Of a stretch of 64,000 nucleotides of DNA, positions 8,280 through 17,473 are shown in pieces. Both the position numbers and the translations under genes were made by a program. Under the pieces are notes generated by a model that was not told the origin of the DNA, did not search any database, and saw nothing but the letters and a program-made list of their open reading frames with translations. The stretch covers positions 63,472 to 127,471 of the forward strand of contig NZ_KE159569.1 in the NCBI RefSeq assembly GCF_000403845.2. Reading direction: 5' to 3'. Numbering within the stretch: the stretch's first letter is position 1; each line of letters begins with the position of its first letter. Source of the DNA: Eubacterium sp. 14-2 (GTDB taxonomy: Bacteria > Bacillota > Clostridia > Lachnospirales > Lachnospiraceae).

Positions 8280-9632
8280 TTATGCCACCTTTCCCTTTAA
8301 GATCAAAGGTTTCTTCCCCGTCCGGATATCCGGCAGGATTTCATTTACAAAATTCACATAGAACTGCACATAGTCTAATTTTTTCCCGGTCAGGATTTCT
8401 CCCATCTGCCGCAGCATTTCCTGCCTGATCCGCTCCCTGGATGCGCCATGTTCTATCTCTGCGTACATTTCAAAGGTATCTTTCGTGGTCTGACGGAACT
8501 GATAATCTTTCAGCCCTTCGATACAGAACCCTTCAATCGCCAGTGGATGAAGGAACTCCCGGTTTCCCTTTCCATCTTCGAACCAAAGGACATCTTCATT
8601 CCTTCCCAGAAGCCCTACCGCTTTGGTAAATGGCTGTTCCCCTTCTTCTGGCGCCTGCAAAGTCAGACGGTCGGAAAGACGGTAGCGAATGAGCGGCTGT
8701 GCGTAATTATAAAGGCAGGTAAAATACATCACTCCGTTTTCCACCTCAATGACATTCATATCGTCAAACAGAAGCATCCCATCCTCCGGATCCGTTTCTA
8801 CTCCCAGAGCCAGGGACTCACTGGCGCCGTAGAAATTGACAACCTGCGTCCCAAATATCTTTTCCAGCCAGCTCCGTAAACTTGCCCCCAACGGCTCGCC
8901 GCAGGAAACCACCCGTTCCACATCCAGGCTGACTTCCCCGTCCTCCATCAACTGCGCAAGAATCTTAACCGCCGATGGATAACCAATGACAATGTTGGGC
9001 CGGAATTCTTTTAGCTGCCTAATCCATTCCGTAACCGGTGTCTTGATGTCCAGATAAAGCTGGCTGGCGCCTACTCCATCAATGCCGTCTCCTACTGCCA
9101 TAGCCCCACCGTATCTCCCATCCGTGGCTGCAATATACACAATCCTGGGGCGTTTTATCAGCAGCTTCAAAATCCGGAGCATGGACATCCCCCATAGAGC
9201 CGCCCGGATAATACCGGACAGCATCTGGTTCCAGGCATCTTCATCATATACAAAATACCCAGGCTTCCCGGTGCTGCCAGAGGAATGGACGACATGGTAT
9301 TTTCCCTGATAGGGCTTTCGGTCTACAGCTTCCCCTGCATCAAATTCCCGCAGGCTTTCCTGCTTTAAATCAGGCACTGTGACCAGTTCATCAAAATGTT
9401 CCAAAAACTTTTGTTTGTCAATGGTTGGAAAGCATGAAAGTGGCAGTGTGTCTAACTGTTCTTCTGTAATTCCGGCATCCTCAAAAGCTGACCGGTAGTA
9501 AGCGGAATGTTCCCATGCGAATCTGAGAAGTTTACGCAATTTTCCATCCTGCAGGGATTTCATCTTTTTTGCACTTAACTTCGCATTCTTTTTTAATCTG
9601 TATAAATCCGATAAAGTTTTTAAGTAATTCAT
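8280..9632 (-). CDS. PaaK-like adenylate-forming enzyme
   Basis: About 450 residues of the phenylacetate-CoA ligase/F390 synthetase branch of the ANL superfamily. The ATP loop is SSGSTGKPG (about 117-125), with NFYGASES as the adenine/Mg region and a C-terminal swivel domain. It should activate a carboxylic acid as its acyl-adenylate; the acid and acceptor are unknown. An upstream in-frame ATG exists at 9707, but the ATG at 9632 has AGGAGG at an ideal distance. Coupling with an ABC exporter suggests making and exporting an acylated product. Confidence 0.8.
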   Translation of the reverse strand: MNYLKTLSDLYRLKKNAKLSAKKMKSLQDGKLRKLLRFAWEHSAYYRSAFEDAGITEEQLDTLPLSCFPTIDKQKFLEHFDELVTVPDLKQESLREFDAGEAVDRKPYQGKYHVVHSSGSTGKPGYFVYDEDAWNQMLSGIIRAALWGMSMLRILKLLIKRPRIVYIAATDGRYGGAMAVGDGIDGVGASQLYLDIKTPVTEWIRQLKEFRPNIVIGYPSAVKILAQLMEDGEVSLDVERVVSCGEPLGASLRSWLEKIFGTQVVNFYGASESLALGVETDPEDGMLLFDDMNVIEVENGVMYFTCLYNYAQPLIRYRLSDRLTLQAPEEGEQPFTKAVGLLGRNEDVLWFEDGKGNREFLHPLAIEGFCIEGLKDYQFRQTTKDTFEMYAEIEHGASRERIRQEMLRQMGEILTGKKLDYVQFYVNFVNEILPDIRTGKKPLILKGKVA

Positions 9633-9791
9633 AATTTCCTCCTTTTTGTCATGTATTTTGGCATACAGGTACGGCCCAGGCCGCCTTCTCTTGCCACTCC
9701 GTGTCAATTCACCTTGTGCCCATAGGGCGCTTCCTCCTGTTAAAATCGCTGTGCGATGGCACTAAAGGCTAAAATCTCTTTGCGACTTCAT

Positions 9792-10928
9792 CTATTCCAC
9801 CGGAACAACATATGCCCTTCCGTAATTTTCTCTATGGTAATAAATCAGCTCCTTTGTCTCCTGATTCATCACAATGCTCCATTCTGTAGATTGGGAGTCA
9901 CCAAAATTATCTTTGCTCACACTGTCCAGTGCATTCCGCACCCCAGTTTCTGTCATCTCCCCCTGTTCTTCCAATGTTCCCGTAAGGATTTCATACCGGG
10001 TATGGGACTGGGCGGTACCGATTCCCTGTTTTTCTCCCGGAGCCAGATAAAAGTTCGTGACAACAGGCGTCTCGATCACAACCATTTCATGATTCACATA
10101 TTCCACTGCCACGCTCCTGCCGTCCGCATCTGCGATAGCCAGATGCACCATCATTCCCATAGAACTGTGGAAATCATATTGCTGTAAGAGTTCCAGCGCT
10201 TCTTCCACATCTGCCGCCCGATCAAGCAATAGCCGGACTGCTGTTGTAGTGGTAAGAGCAGGCTTTCCGCTGTCCTGGCTGATGCCTGGTGAGTCCTGAA
10301 TCATGTTCACGGAAACCGCCAGCCCTTTTTCATTCATGCCATCCAACGGTGCATACAGGGAGACAAAAGCCTGCGCCGAATCCGGTAACTGTGAAAGGTC
10401 TACTCCGCCTGCCCGGATAAAATCCATGTTTACCGTCGAAACGGAAGCATACCCGTTTTCCGGTCTGGCGCTGACAATCCATCCATTACAGGTGTTCCAG
10501 TCAAAATTTCTTCCGAACAGGTATCCTCCTGTCTGATTTTTTACCGACAGGGTACTGCATCCGAAAGGACTTCCTTCCATATGGATTTCCTGATCCAGCA
10601 ATGAAGTGATATATGCTGCAACATCTGCATCCGAACCGGCTCCTCCCTGCTCTAAAAATGCGTCAAATCCATATTCCCCTTCATATCGGACGATCGACAG
10701 CCCGGTTTCCAGTTCCCTGACCTCAGATGTTGGTGCAATCCGGATTGCATTTTGGTCTCTGCTTTCTTTTCCGTTTACCGTCTCTTCTTTGACCATTTCT
10801 TCCTCTGCCCTGCTTTCCTCGTCATGGCTGTTTATCTCTGTCCGCTTTCCAAAATCTTTTCCGCATCCTGACATCAGGCCCGATACTCCCAGCGCAAGCA
10901 GCAGACATATATAGAATCTTTTTTTCAT
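9792..10928 (-). CDS. Lipoprotein Cys-Ntn amide hydrolase (bile salt hydrolase/penicillin acylase superfamily)
   Basis: A 378-residue hydrolase of linear amide C-N bonds. It has a lipoprotein signal with Cys22 in LMSGC and a Glu/Ser-rich linker. The catalytic domain begins at Cys124 in GCSTLS, which probably becomes the N-terminal nucleophile by self-cleavage, with Arg and Asp in FGRNFDW and an Asn in VNMIQDS. Bile salts, penicillin V, N-acyl homoserine lactones and N-acyl amino acids are all substrates of relatives. Cell-surface anchoring suggests an extracellular substrate. A close paralogue lies about 2.3 kb upstream. No gene is seen between its start and 11379. Confidence 0.85.
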   Translation of the reverse strand: MKKRFYICLLLALGVSGLMSGCGKDFGKRTEINSHDEESRAEEEMVKEETVNGKESRDQNAIRIAPTSEVRELETGLSIVRYEGEYGFDAFLEQGGAGSDADVAAYITSLLDQEIHMEGSPFGCSTLSVKNQTGGYLFGRNFDWNTCNGWIVSARPENGYASVSTVNMDFIRAGGVDLSQLPDSAQAFVSLYAPLDGMNEKGLAVSVNMIQDSPGISQDSGKPALTTTTAVRLLLDRAADVEEALELLQQYDFHSSMGMMVHLAIADADGRSVAVEYVNHEMVVIETPVVTNFYLAPGEKQGIGTAQSHTRYEILTGTLEEQGEMTETGVRNALDSVSKDNFGDSQSTEWSIVMNQETKELIYYHRENYGRAYVVPVE

Positions 10929-11379
10929 TTTCCGTCCTCCCTCTCTGTGACTACGTGTGCCCTATAGGGTATACCCATTCGGGCATCCCCTAATTTACGT
11001 CCCTGTGGGACTGGCGGACTCCGTCCGACAAGGTATACTTTACCTGTCTCAGATAACATCCAGCTAACAGAAAAATAAACAATTTCTAAATGAATTCTTG
11101 CAGATTTCTCAATTCCTTTTTGTTTTCCAATCCTGAATATATCGTAACAAGATAGCATATAAATAGCAAATACTTATACTTTATTTATTTGAATAGGAAT
11201 TATCTATATATTTTATGTATTTATCACTTTTATCACCTGTTCATAAAACATCCATTCACGCAAAAATACCAGTTTGACATGAACAGCAGAATTCTATCTG
11301 TCACTCACGCCAAACTGGTATTTTCAGCAATTTAGAGTATTTCCTGTTCTGAAACAACCAATTTTACATACTTTCATTC
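10929..11379. other. Intergenic stretch without a gene
   Basis: About 450 bases between the lipoprotein hydrolase and the decarboxylase-cupin gene. It is AT-rich from 11070 to 11260 and holds one inverted repeat at 11263-11324. A short CCCTATAGGGCACA segment near 10960 resembles CCCTATGGGCACA near 9720, upstream of the adenylating enzyme. No convincing coding sequence was found on either strand. Confidence 0.5.
11263..11324 (-). terminator. Long-loop inverted repeat, probable terminator of the decarboxylase-cupin gene
   Basis: Perfect 14-bp arms AAAATACCAGTTTG and CAAACTGGTATTTT are separated by 34 bases. On the minus strand the second arm ends in a T run. The long loop is unusual, so this may instead be a palindromic element. 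Confidence 0.5.
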
Positions 11380-12138
11380 TCAGCACAATGCACACATATA
11401 AGCATCCTCATCCACCGGTTCCAGCCATTCATTGGAACCTTCTTCTGCCGGAACCTCAACAGCTAAATGAGAAAACCAGCTGTAAGGCGTCGCCCCATGC
11501 CATTGTTTTACGCCTGCCGGAATATTTACTACATCACCGGGGAATAACTCCTGCGCCTTTTTCCCCCACTCCTGATAGTATCCACGTCCGCTGACACAGA
11601 TCAGAATCTGTCCTCCCCCACTCTTTGCATGATGGATATGCCAGTTGTTGCGGCAGCCGGGTTCAAAGGTCACATTAAAAATCCCAACCTGATCGGCAGA
11701 AATGGGAGCCAGATAGCTTTGCCCGGTAAAATACTGTGCAAACGCATCATTGGGCTTTCCTATGGGAAACAGCATGGACGCTGCATGTGCGGACTTCGCA
11801 TCCGATTCAGAACATTCTTCTGCCCAGACTTCCTTCGCCATCCGAAATGCTGCCCATGCTTTGGGCCATCCTGCATAAAACGCCGCATGAGTCAGTATCT
11901 CCGCGATTTCTGTTCTGGTAATTCCATTCTGTTTCGCACTGGCCAGATGGAACTGAAAAGAAGAATCCACAAGTCCTTGAGCCATAAGGGAAACCACTGT
12001 CACCAAGGAGCGGTCCCTCAAAGAGAGCTTATCTTCCCTGCTCCATACTTCTCCAAATAATACATCATCATTTAACTGTGCAAATTTCGGGGCAAATTCG
12101 CCCAGAGCGTCTCTGCCTGCGGTCTGTTTTACTGCCAT
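11380..12138 (-). CDS. Carboxymuconolactone decarboxylase-cupin fusion protein
   Basis: A 252-residue two-domain protein. Residues ~1-115 are an AhpD/carboxymuconolactone-decarboxylase-like helical domain (LRDRSLVTVVSLMAQG, EILTHAAFYAGWPKA). Residues ~135-245 are a cupin with the metal-binding pattern NWHIHHAKSGGGQ and later PAGVKQWHG. The C-terminus ends with MCALC, two cysteines of unknown use. Such fusions occur with aldo/keto reductases and flavodoxins in Firmicutes and are thought to act in redox or ring-compound chemistry; the exact reaction is unknown. Confidence 0.85.
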   Translation of the reverse strand: MAVKQTAGRDALGEFAPKFAQLNDDVLFGEVWSREDKLSLRDRSLVTVVSLMAQGLVDSSFQFHLASAKQNGITRTEIAEILTHAAFYAGWPKAWAAFRMAKEVWAEECSESDAKSAHAASMLFPIGKPNDAFAQYFTGQSYLAPISADQVGIFNVTFEPGCRNNWHIHHAKSGGGQILICVSGRGYYQEWGKKAQELFPGDVVNIPAGVKQWHGATPYSWFSHLAVEVPAEEGSNEWLEPVDEDAYMCALC

Positions 12139-12202
12139 TTTTCCTCCTTATAATCCATATCATTTTCTAAAATCTTATATCCATCTGGGCTATCCTTTTT
12201 TG

Positions 12203-13144
12203 TCAATGCATATTTACTGTAAAGAATTCTGCCAGTCTGTCAAAGGGGATACGGTCTCTCCGGTCATACAGGTCGATATGCTCCGCATCCTCCACAACCA
12301 GCATTTCCTTTGGTTCCAAGGCCCGCTCATAAGCTGCATCACTGAAAAACCGGGAATGTGCCCTGTCTCCCACCACGAACAGAATCGGACGGGGTGATAT
12401 TTCATCAATGAAATCCAAGGGCCGGAAATTCATAATCGCCAGCTCGCTGGTAGTGGTAAAACCGCCTCTGGCATTTGGATGATGTCCTCTTTTCAAGGCA
12501 TAAAAGCGGAACCACTCTGCTCCCGGCTCCGGTATATCCTCCGGCACCTTGTCTATTGGCTGCTCCGGAAATCCCGGCAGGTATTCCGGGTATCCGTTTT
12601 CGGCATCCAGCCACCTCTGATTTGACAAACGTTCCTTTACAGCCTGGAGTTCTTCCTTGTTCATATTCCCTCTGACCGCCACATTCATATCGTACATGCT
12701 CATAACGGCAACCGCACGGATTCTGGTATCGCATTGTGCCGCAGAAAGTGCAAAACCGCCGGAACCACAGATACCGATCACACCGATCCTTTCCCTGTCT
12801 ACAAACTTCTGCAGTCCCAGGAAATCCACCGCCGCACTAAAATTCTCCACAAAGATATCCGGTGATGACACATTTCTGGGAAAGCCCCCGGATTCTCCCA
12901 TAAAGGCCTGGTCAAAGGTCAGCACAATAAATCCTTTCTGTGCCAGTTCGTTGCCATATACACATGGCCCCTGTTCTTTCACCCCGCCATAAGGCGCACC
13001 GATAATCAGGGCAGGATGTTTCTGATCCAGAGAGATTCCTTTTTTAAAGTACAGTTCTCCTGTGATATCCAACCCATACCGGTTCCTGTAAACTACTTTT
13101 TTCCTCTTCACATTCTGTGATAATTCTAAAATATGTCCGCTCAT
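12203..13144 (-). CDS. Alpha/beta hydrolase, dienelactone-hydrolase-like
   Basis: A 313-residue cytoplasmic hydrolase. The oxyanion strand is ALIIGAPYGG, the nucleophile elbow IGVIGICGSGG carries Cys rather than Ser as in dienelactone hydrolases, and a C-terminal acid/His pair lies in VVGDRAHSRF and EDAEHIDLYD. It is not secreted. Its position between the decarboxylase-cupin gene and an amide hydrolase suggests a shared catabolic or detoxifying route. The substrate is unknown. Confidence 0.85.
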   Translation of the reverse strand: MSGHILELSQNVKRKKVVYRNRYGLDITGELYFKKGISLDQKHPALIIGAPYGGVKEQGPCVYGNELAQKGFIVLTFDQAFMGESGGFPRNVSSPDIFVENFSAAVDFLGLQKFVDRERIGVIGICGSGGFALSAAQCDTRIRAVAVMSMYDMNVAVRGNMNKEELQAVKERLSNQRWLDAENGYPEYLPGFPEQPIDKVPEDIPEPGAEWFRFYALKRGHHPNARGGFTTTSELAIMNFRPLDFIDEISPRPILFVVGDRAHSRFFSDAAYERALEPKEMLVVEDAEHIDLYDRRDRIPFDRLAEFFTVNMH

Positions 13145-13228
13145 GTTCTTTTCCTCCTACTATTGTTGTTTATTTTTTGCTGCGGATAACCTTTTCTTCT
13201 GACTCTTTCCTTACTATTTCTGGCGTTA

Positions 13229-14287
13229 TCATGGACTGCCTGCTATAAAAGAATAATACTTCTGATAGTTTTCCCTATGGTAATAACGTGCCTCCCCGGT
13301 ACTTTGGTTATAGACAATGCTCCACTCTGTAGACGCAAACTCGGAATCAAAATTGTGCTTACTTACGCTGTCCAGCGCATCCCGTATCCCATCCATATCC
13401 AATGAAGAACTGCTCTGCAGCAGGTCTTTCAGCATGGCATACCGGATTTTGGATTCTTCCGTCCCAATACCATATTTTTCTCCGGGAGAGAGGTAATAGT
13501 TTGTGACAACCTCTGTTTCTGTTACTGACATCTCATTGTCAATATACTCAACCACCACAGAATGTCCTGTGGCATCAGCCAGGGCAAAATGTACCATCAT
13601 TCCCGCAGATGCGTGCAAATCATATTGGGAGAGCAGCTCCACGGCTTCCTCTACGTCAGCCGCCTGATCTAACAGCAGACGTACCGCTGTTGTTGTGGTC
13701 AGATCCGGTTTCCCTGTATCCTGCTGGAATCCCGGACTGTCCTGAATCATCAGAACCGCCACACATAATCCTTTTTCATTCATCCCATCCATAGGGGCAA
13801 AAGGCGCCGCCACTGACAAAAGGCGCATCTGCGTTTCTTCCGGCATACGAAGTCCCAGGTTTAGGAAATCCATATTGACCGTGGAGACAGATGCATATCC
13901 TTTCGCCGGACGTGTCTGTACAATCAACGCCGTGCAGGTTCCCCAGTCAAAATTCCTGCCAAATACCGCCTCACCTTCGGATGTCCTGGCAGAAATGGTG
14001 CTGCAACCAAAGGATGTGCCCCTTAAATCCACAGGAAACAGACCGTGAAACACATCCTGTATCACAAATTCTGCTACCGCCAGGTCATCAGCCGCACCGC
14101 CCTGTTCCAGAAACAAATCAAGCCTATAATCACCTTTATATTCCATGGAATACAGACCATCCTCCAGCTTTCTTACACTGGCAGCCGTCCGTATGTTTCT
14201 TTGGAAAAGTATCACAAGAATAATGATTACCGCGAATAGCAAAATCAAAATAGCATATATAATATATTTCAATCTTATTTTTCTCAT
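13229..14287 (-). CDS. Membrane-anchored Cys-Ntn amide hydrolase, paralogue of the hydrolase at 9.8-10.9 kb
   Basis: About 352 residues with one N-terminal membrane anchor (about 9-28) instead of a lipobox. The predicted nucleophile is Cys95 in FGCSTIS, followed by FGRNFDW, LMIQDSPGFQQ and YYHRENY, all shared with the other hydrolase, so the two arose by duplication. The ATG at 14287 was chosen over an upstream one at 14374 because CAGGAGT lies 8 bases before it and the hydrophobic anchor then sits at the N-terminus. The substrate is unknown. Confidence 0.85.
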   Translation of the reverse strand: MRKIRLKYIIYAILILLFAVIIILVILFQRNIRTAASVRKLEDGLYSMEYKGDYRLDLFLEQGGAADDLAVAEFVIQDVFHGLFPVDLRGTSFGCSTISARTSEGEAVFGRNFDWGTCTALIVQTRPAKGYASVSTVNMDFLNLGLRMPEETQMRLLSVAAPFAPMDGMNEKGLCVAVLMIQDSPGFQQDTGKPDLTTTTAVRLLLDQAADVEEAVELLSQYDLHASAGMMVHFALADATGHSVVVEYIDNEMSVTETEVVTNYYLSPGEKYGIGTEESKIRYAMLKDLLQSSSSLDMDGIRDALDSVSKHNFDSEFASTEWSIVYNQSTGEARYYHRENYQKYYSFIAGSP

Positions 14288-14310
14288 TTCATACTCCTGA
14301 CTGCGTTCCC

Positions 14311-15405
14311 CTACTTTCCAAAATAGGTAGCAATCTCTTTCATTCTGGAACCCTGCCTTACATGGAATGGGCACCTCCTGTCACAATGGCCACAGCCTGT
14401 GCAGTCGGAGGCTTTCTTCTCCAGATTTCCATAATGCCTTTCTGCCATGGAATCCCCCGCCACTGCCAGGTCATAGTATTTATTGATCAGTCCCACATTC
14501 AGGCCTGCAGGACAGGGCTGGCAATGATTACAGTACACACAGTTTCCCACAGCCTCCCCTGGCGTAAATGTACCGATAATGGAGTAGTCCCTTTCCTCGG
14601 TAGAAGCCCCAAAAAATCCCAACAGATTTTTTACATCCTCCGCAGTTCGGATACCCGGCAGCACCGTCAGCACTCCTGGCTTATCCAATGCATATTGGAT
14701 GCACTGGTAATGTGTCAGCGCTCTGCCAAAAGGCGATGTTTTATCATCCAGCAGCTGCCCGCCGGAAAAGGGTTTCATCACGGAAATGCCCACCCCGTCC
14801 GCCTCGCATCTGCGGTACATCGACATCCGCTCTTCGGTACTGCCGTTTGCATAGTCTCCATGTCTGTAATCATATCCAGGATTGATGGAGAACATCAGCT
14901 GATCCACGATTCCGGCATCCAGTACCTTTGTCACAAGGCCCGGTGTATGGGAAGACAGCCCGATATGCCGTACCACTCCCTGCTTTTTTAACTCCAAAAG
15001 ATACTTAAGAGCACCTCCCTCCTGATAAGCCTGCCAGTCCTTTTCTTCATCCAGGCAGTGGATAAACCCATAGTCTATGTAGTCAGTATGCAATGCTGTC
15101 AGCTTGGCATCCACGGAACGCCTGATTGTCTCAACATTCGTAGTCCATCCATATGCGCCGCTTTCATAATTTGCGCCAAAATGTACCTGATAGTATATAT
15201 CTTTCCTGACGGATGAAAAGGCTTTCCCATAATAGATAAATGTCTTTGCATCAGCTGTGGCAAGGTCAGCATAGTTGATGCCATTTTCATAAGCATATTC
15301 CAGTGCCTGGATTGCCTCTTTTTCCTCCGCTTCTGCAATATAGCTTGTTCCCAGACCGATCACACTGGTATGGTCGCCTGTCCTTTTGTTTATTCTGTAC
15401 TCCAT
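14311..15405 (-). CDS. Aldo/keto reductase with ferredoxin-type 4Fe-4S domain
   Basis: A 364-residue protein. Residues ~1-270 are an aldo/keto reductase barrel (INYADLATAD, DYIDYGFIHCLD, HIGLSSHT). The last ~90 residues carry two cysteine groups, CVYCNHCQPCPAGLN and CTGCGHCDRRCPF, that should bind iron-sulfur clusters. Such fused enzymes are common in anaerobes and may take electrons from ferredoxin or flavodoxin. It ends just upstream of the second amide hydrolase and follows a permease gene. Confidence 0.9.
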   Translation of the reverse strand: MEYRINKRTGDHTSVIGLGTSYIAEAEEKEAIQALEYAYENGINYADLATADAKTFIYYGKAFSSVRKDIYYQVHFGANYESGAYGWTTNVETIRRSVDAKLTALHTDYIDYGFIHCLDEEKDWQAYQEGGALKYLLELKKQGVVRHIGLSSHTPGLVTKVLDAGIVDQLMFSINPGYDYRHGDYANGSTEERMSMYRRCEADGVGISVMKPFSGGQLLDDKTSPFGRALTHYQCIQYALDKPGVLTVLPGIRTAEDVKNLLGFFGASTEERDYSIIGTFTPGEAVGNCVYCNHCQPCPAGLNVGLINKYYDLAVAGDSMAERHYGNLEKKASDCTGCGHCDRRCPFHVRQGSRMKEIATYFGK

Positions 15406-15426
15406 CGATTGTCCTCCATTCCAAAG

Positions 15427-16326
15427 TTATATAGAATTGACCATCAGCCCGGTCAGAAAAGAAAATAGCATGATATATGCCAGATATAGTGTAAACCGCT
15501 TTATTCCCAACACAATCTTTACCGCTCCCAGATTCGTGATCTTTGTAGCCGGCCCGGTAATCATAAAGGCTGCGGCGCTCCCCAAACTCATGCCGTCCAT
15601 GAGCCACGCCTGCAAAAGCGGTATGGTTCCCCCGCCGCAAGCATATAGGGGAACCCCAATGGTTGCTGCCATCAGGACGCCGAATGCCTCATTGCCGCCG
15701 AATAACCCGGCTACCGTATCGGCAGGCACATACCTCTGAAACAATGCAGATAAAGCAATACCCGCCAGAAAATACCATCCCGTAGCCCTCACATTTCTGG
15801 CCAGATTTTTGAGAAAGCGAAACAGCAGATTGGAATCTGTATCCCTGCTCCCTGTTTCCTCAAAACCTTTAAAAGAGAAAAAGGACCGGTTGCGGTAAAA
15901 GAGCCGTATCAGCCCTCCGGCAAAAATGCCACATAAAAAACAGGATACCAGACGCACTGCCAGAGCGGTCGCTCCCAGGGCTGCGCTGTAAATCAGCAGC
16001 TGTGGATTCAGCAGAATGGAACTCATCATAAAAGCCGCCAGCCAATCATCCCGCATTCCGCTTTTTGAAAAAGATGCGGCAATAGGAATTGTCCCGTACA
16101 TACAAAGAGGCGAGGCAATCCCTAATGCACTGGCGATGACAATCCCCAAAATCCCCAACCGCTTTTCGCCCATAAAACGGAACGCACTGTGAATGCGGTC
16201 TTTCAGGAAAACGGAGACCAGGCTGCCCAACACCATTCCCAATACCCAGTATTTAAAAATCTGCTCCAGCTGGACACTGAAATAATACCAGAGATAAACC
16301 GCCTCACGGTGCAGCATATCAGCCAT
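15427..16326 (-). CDS. Membrane permease of the DUF318/ArsP-like family
   Basis: A 299-residue integral membrane protein with about eight hydrophobic spans and the repeated family features PLCMYGTIPIAASFSKSG and VPLYACGGGTIPLLQAW. Relatives include efflux permeases for organoarsenicals and other permeases of unknown substrate. Its start overlaps the end of the DUF362 lipoprotein gene by 8 bases, indicating translational coupling. No arsenic regulator or reductase is nearby, so arsenic should not be assumed. Confidence 0.75.
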   Translation of the reverse strand: MADMLHREAVYLWYYFSVQLEQIFKYWVLGMVLGSLVSVFLKDRIHSAFRFMGEKRLGILGIVIASALGIASPLCMYGTIPIAASFSKSGMRDDWLAAFMMSSILLNPQLLIYSAALGATALAVRLVSCFLCGIFAGGLIRLFYRNRSFFSFKGFEETGSRDTDSNLLFRFLKNLARNVRATGWYFLAGIALSALFQRYVPADTVAGLFGGNEAFGVLMAATIGVPLYACGGGTIPLLQAWLMDGMSLGSAAAFMITGPATKITNLGAVKIVLGIKRFTLYLAYIMLFSFLTGLMVNSI

Positions 16327-17449
16327 CTATACTTACCAGCCTGTATTCCCGGTATCCCAAACCGATTTTTTCCGCCTGCTCCAAAGTGTGCAGGCCGTTG
16401 CGGGATTCTATCCGGTCGATCAGTGACTGCCCATCCTCTGCCTCATAGACCAGATCCACACAGGCCTGGTCAAGCGCCACCGGATCGTAGGAGGCCAAAA
16501 TACCAATATCATGCATATCCGGCTCCGCAGGGCTTCCGTCACAATCGCAGTCCACCGACAGACGGTTCATCACATTGATATACAGAATATTTCCATCCAG
16601 ATAGTCCACAACCGATTTCCCGGCCTCAGCCATGGATTCCAGAAAGGCATCCTGACTGCCGCCCCACATACTCCCGCCTGTGCCGCCGCTGTGGATATGG
16701 GATTTCCCTTCCGAAGATGCAATCCCAATGGAGATATTTTTGATTGCCCCTCCGAACCCTGCCATAGAATGTCCTTTAAAATGAGACAGCACCACATAAT
16801 AATCATAGTTCGCGAAATGTGCCCCCACATAATTTTCCGTTAGATTGTCCCCGCCCGTTACCGGAAGCGTCATGGAACCCTCTTCATCTATAATGTCCAC
16901 ATCCGCAATGGCGGTATATCCATGCTCCTCTGCCACCTGATAGTGCATGGCTGTATTTGCTCTGGAACCTCCATAGGCGGTATTGCACTCCACAATAGTT
17001 CCCTCCAGAGACTCCACCAGCTCACCAATAAGTTCCGTCCGAAGGTAATTGCTGCCCGGCTCACCGGTAGAGAGCTTTACGGCAATTTTGCCGGAAGGAG
17101 ATGCAGACAGCGCCTGGTAAATATCCATGAGTCCCTGACTGCTTAAATCTGTTGTCATATATACCACCGGCGTATCTGTCTCTTCGTTCTGGCCTTCTGC
17201 GGCTGATGCTTCCGGAGCACGATTTGCCATATCTTCTGATGTGTTTTCCGGCAATTCTTCTGTTCCCGATATTTCTGCTGCACCGCTCTCCATTTCGGAA
17301 TCCGATTCCTTATGTCTGTCCTGTACCACCTCTGCACTGCTTTCATTTATTTCCGGCCTTTCCGCAGCAGGATCCTCCGCATTCCGCCCACAGCCGGAAA
17401 ACACGATTGACAACAGTAATGCAAAAGAAAGCAAATATTTCTTTTTCAT
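16319..17449 (-). CDS. DUF362-domain lipoprotein
   Basis: About 376 residues with a lipoprotein signal (lipobox FSGC, Cys near residue 19) and a Glu/Ser-rich linker to about 95. A DUF362 domain follows, with the typical SHFKGHSMAGFGGAIKNIS stretch and a Cys pair in SVDCDCDG. DUF362 proteins are associated with iron-sulfur or redox functions in anaerobes, without an agreed reaction. The start is set at the ATG directly after TTG, behind GGAGGAGGG. It follows a two-component system and is coupled to the permease. Confidence 0.8.
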   Translation of the reverse strand: MKKKYLLSFALLLSIVFSGCGRNAEDPAAERPEINESSAEVVQDRHKESDSEMESGAAEISGTEELPENTSEDMANRAPEASAAEGQNEETDTPVVYMTTDLSSQGLMDIYQALSASPSGKIAVKLSTGEPGSNYLRTELIGELVESLEGTIVECNTAYGGSRANTAMHYQVAEEHGYTAIADVDIIDEEGSMTLPVTGGDNLTENYVGAHFANYDYYVVLSHFKGHSMAGFGGAIKNISIGIASSEGKSHIHSGGTGGSMWGGSQDAFLESMAEAGKSVVDYLDGNILYINVMNRLSVDCDCDGSPAEPDMHDIGILASYDPVALDQACVDLVYEAEDGQSLIDRIESRNGLHTLEQAEKIGLGYREYRLVSIDG

Positions 17450-17473
17450 CAAAGCATCCCTCCTCCCATAACC

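Noticed and set aside
10925-11158. Minus-strand 77-codon frame upstream of the lipoprotein hydrolase
   Set aside because: No ribosome site and no similarity to a known family; it spans the probable promoter region.
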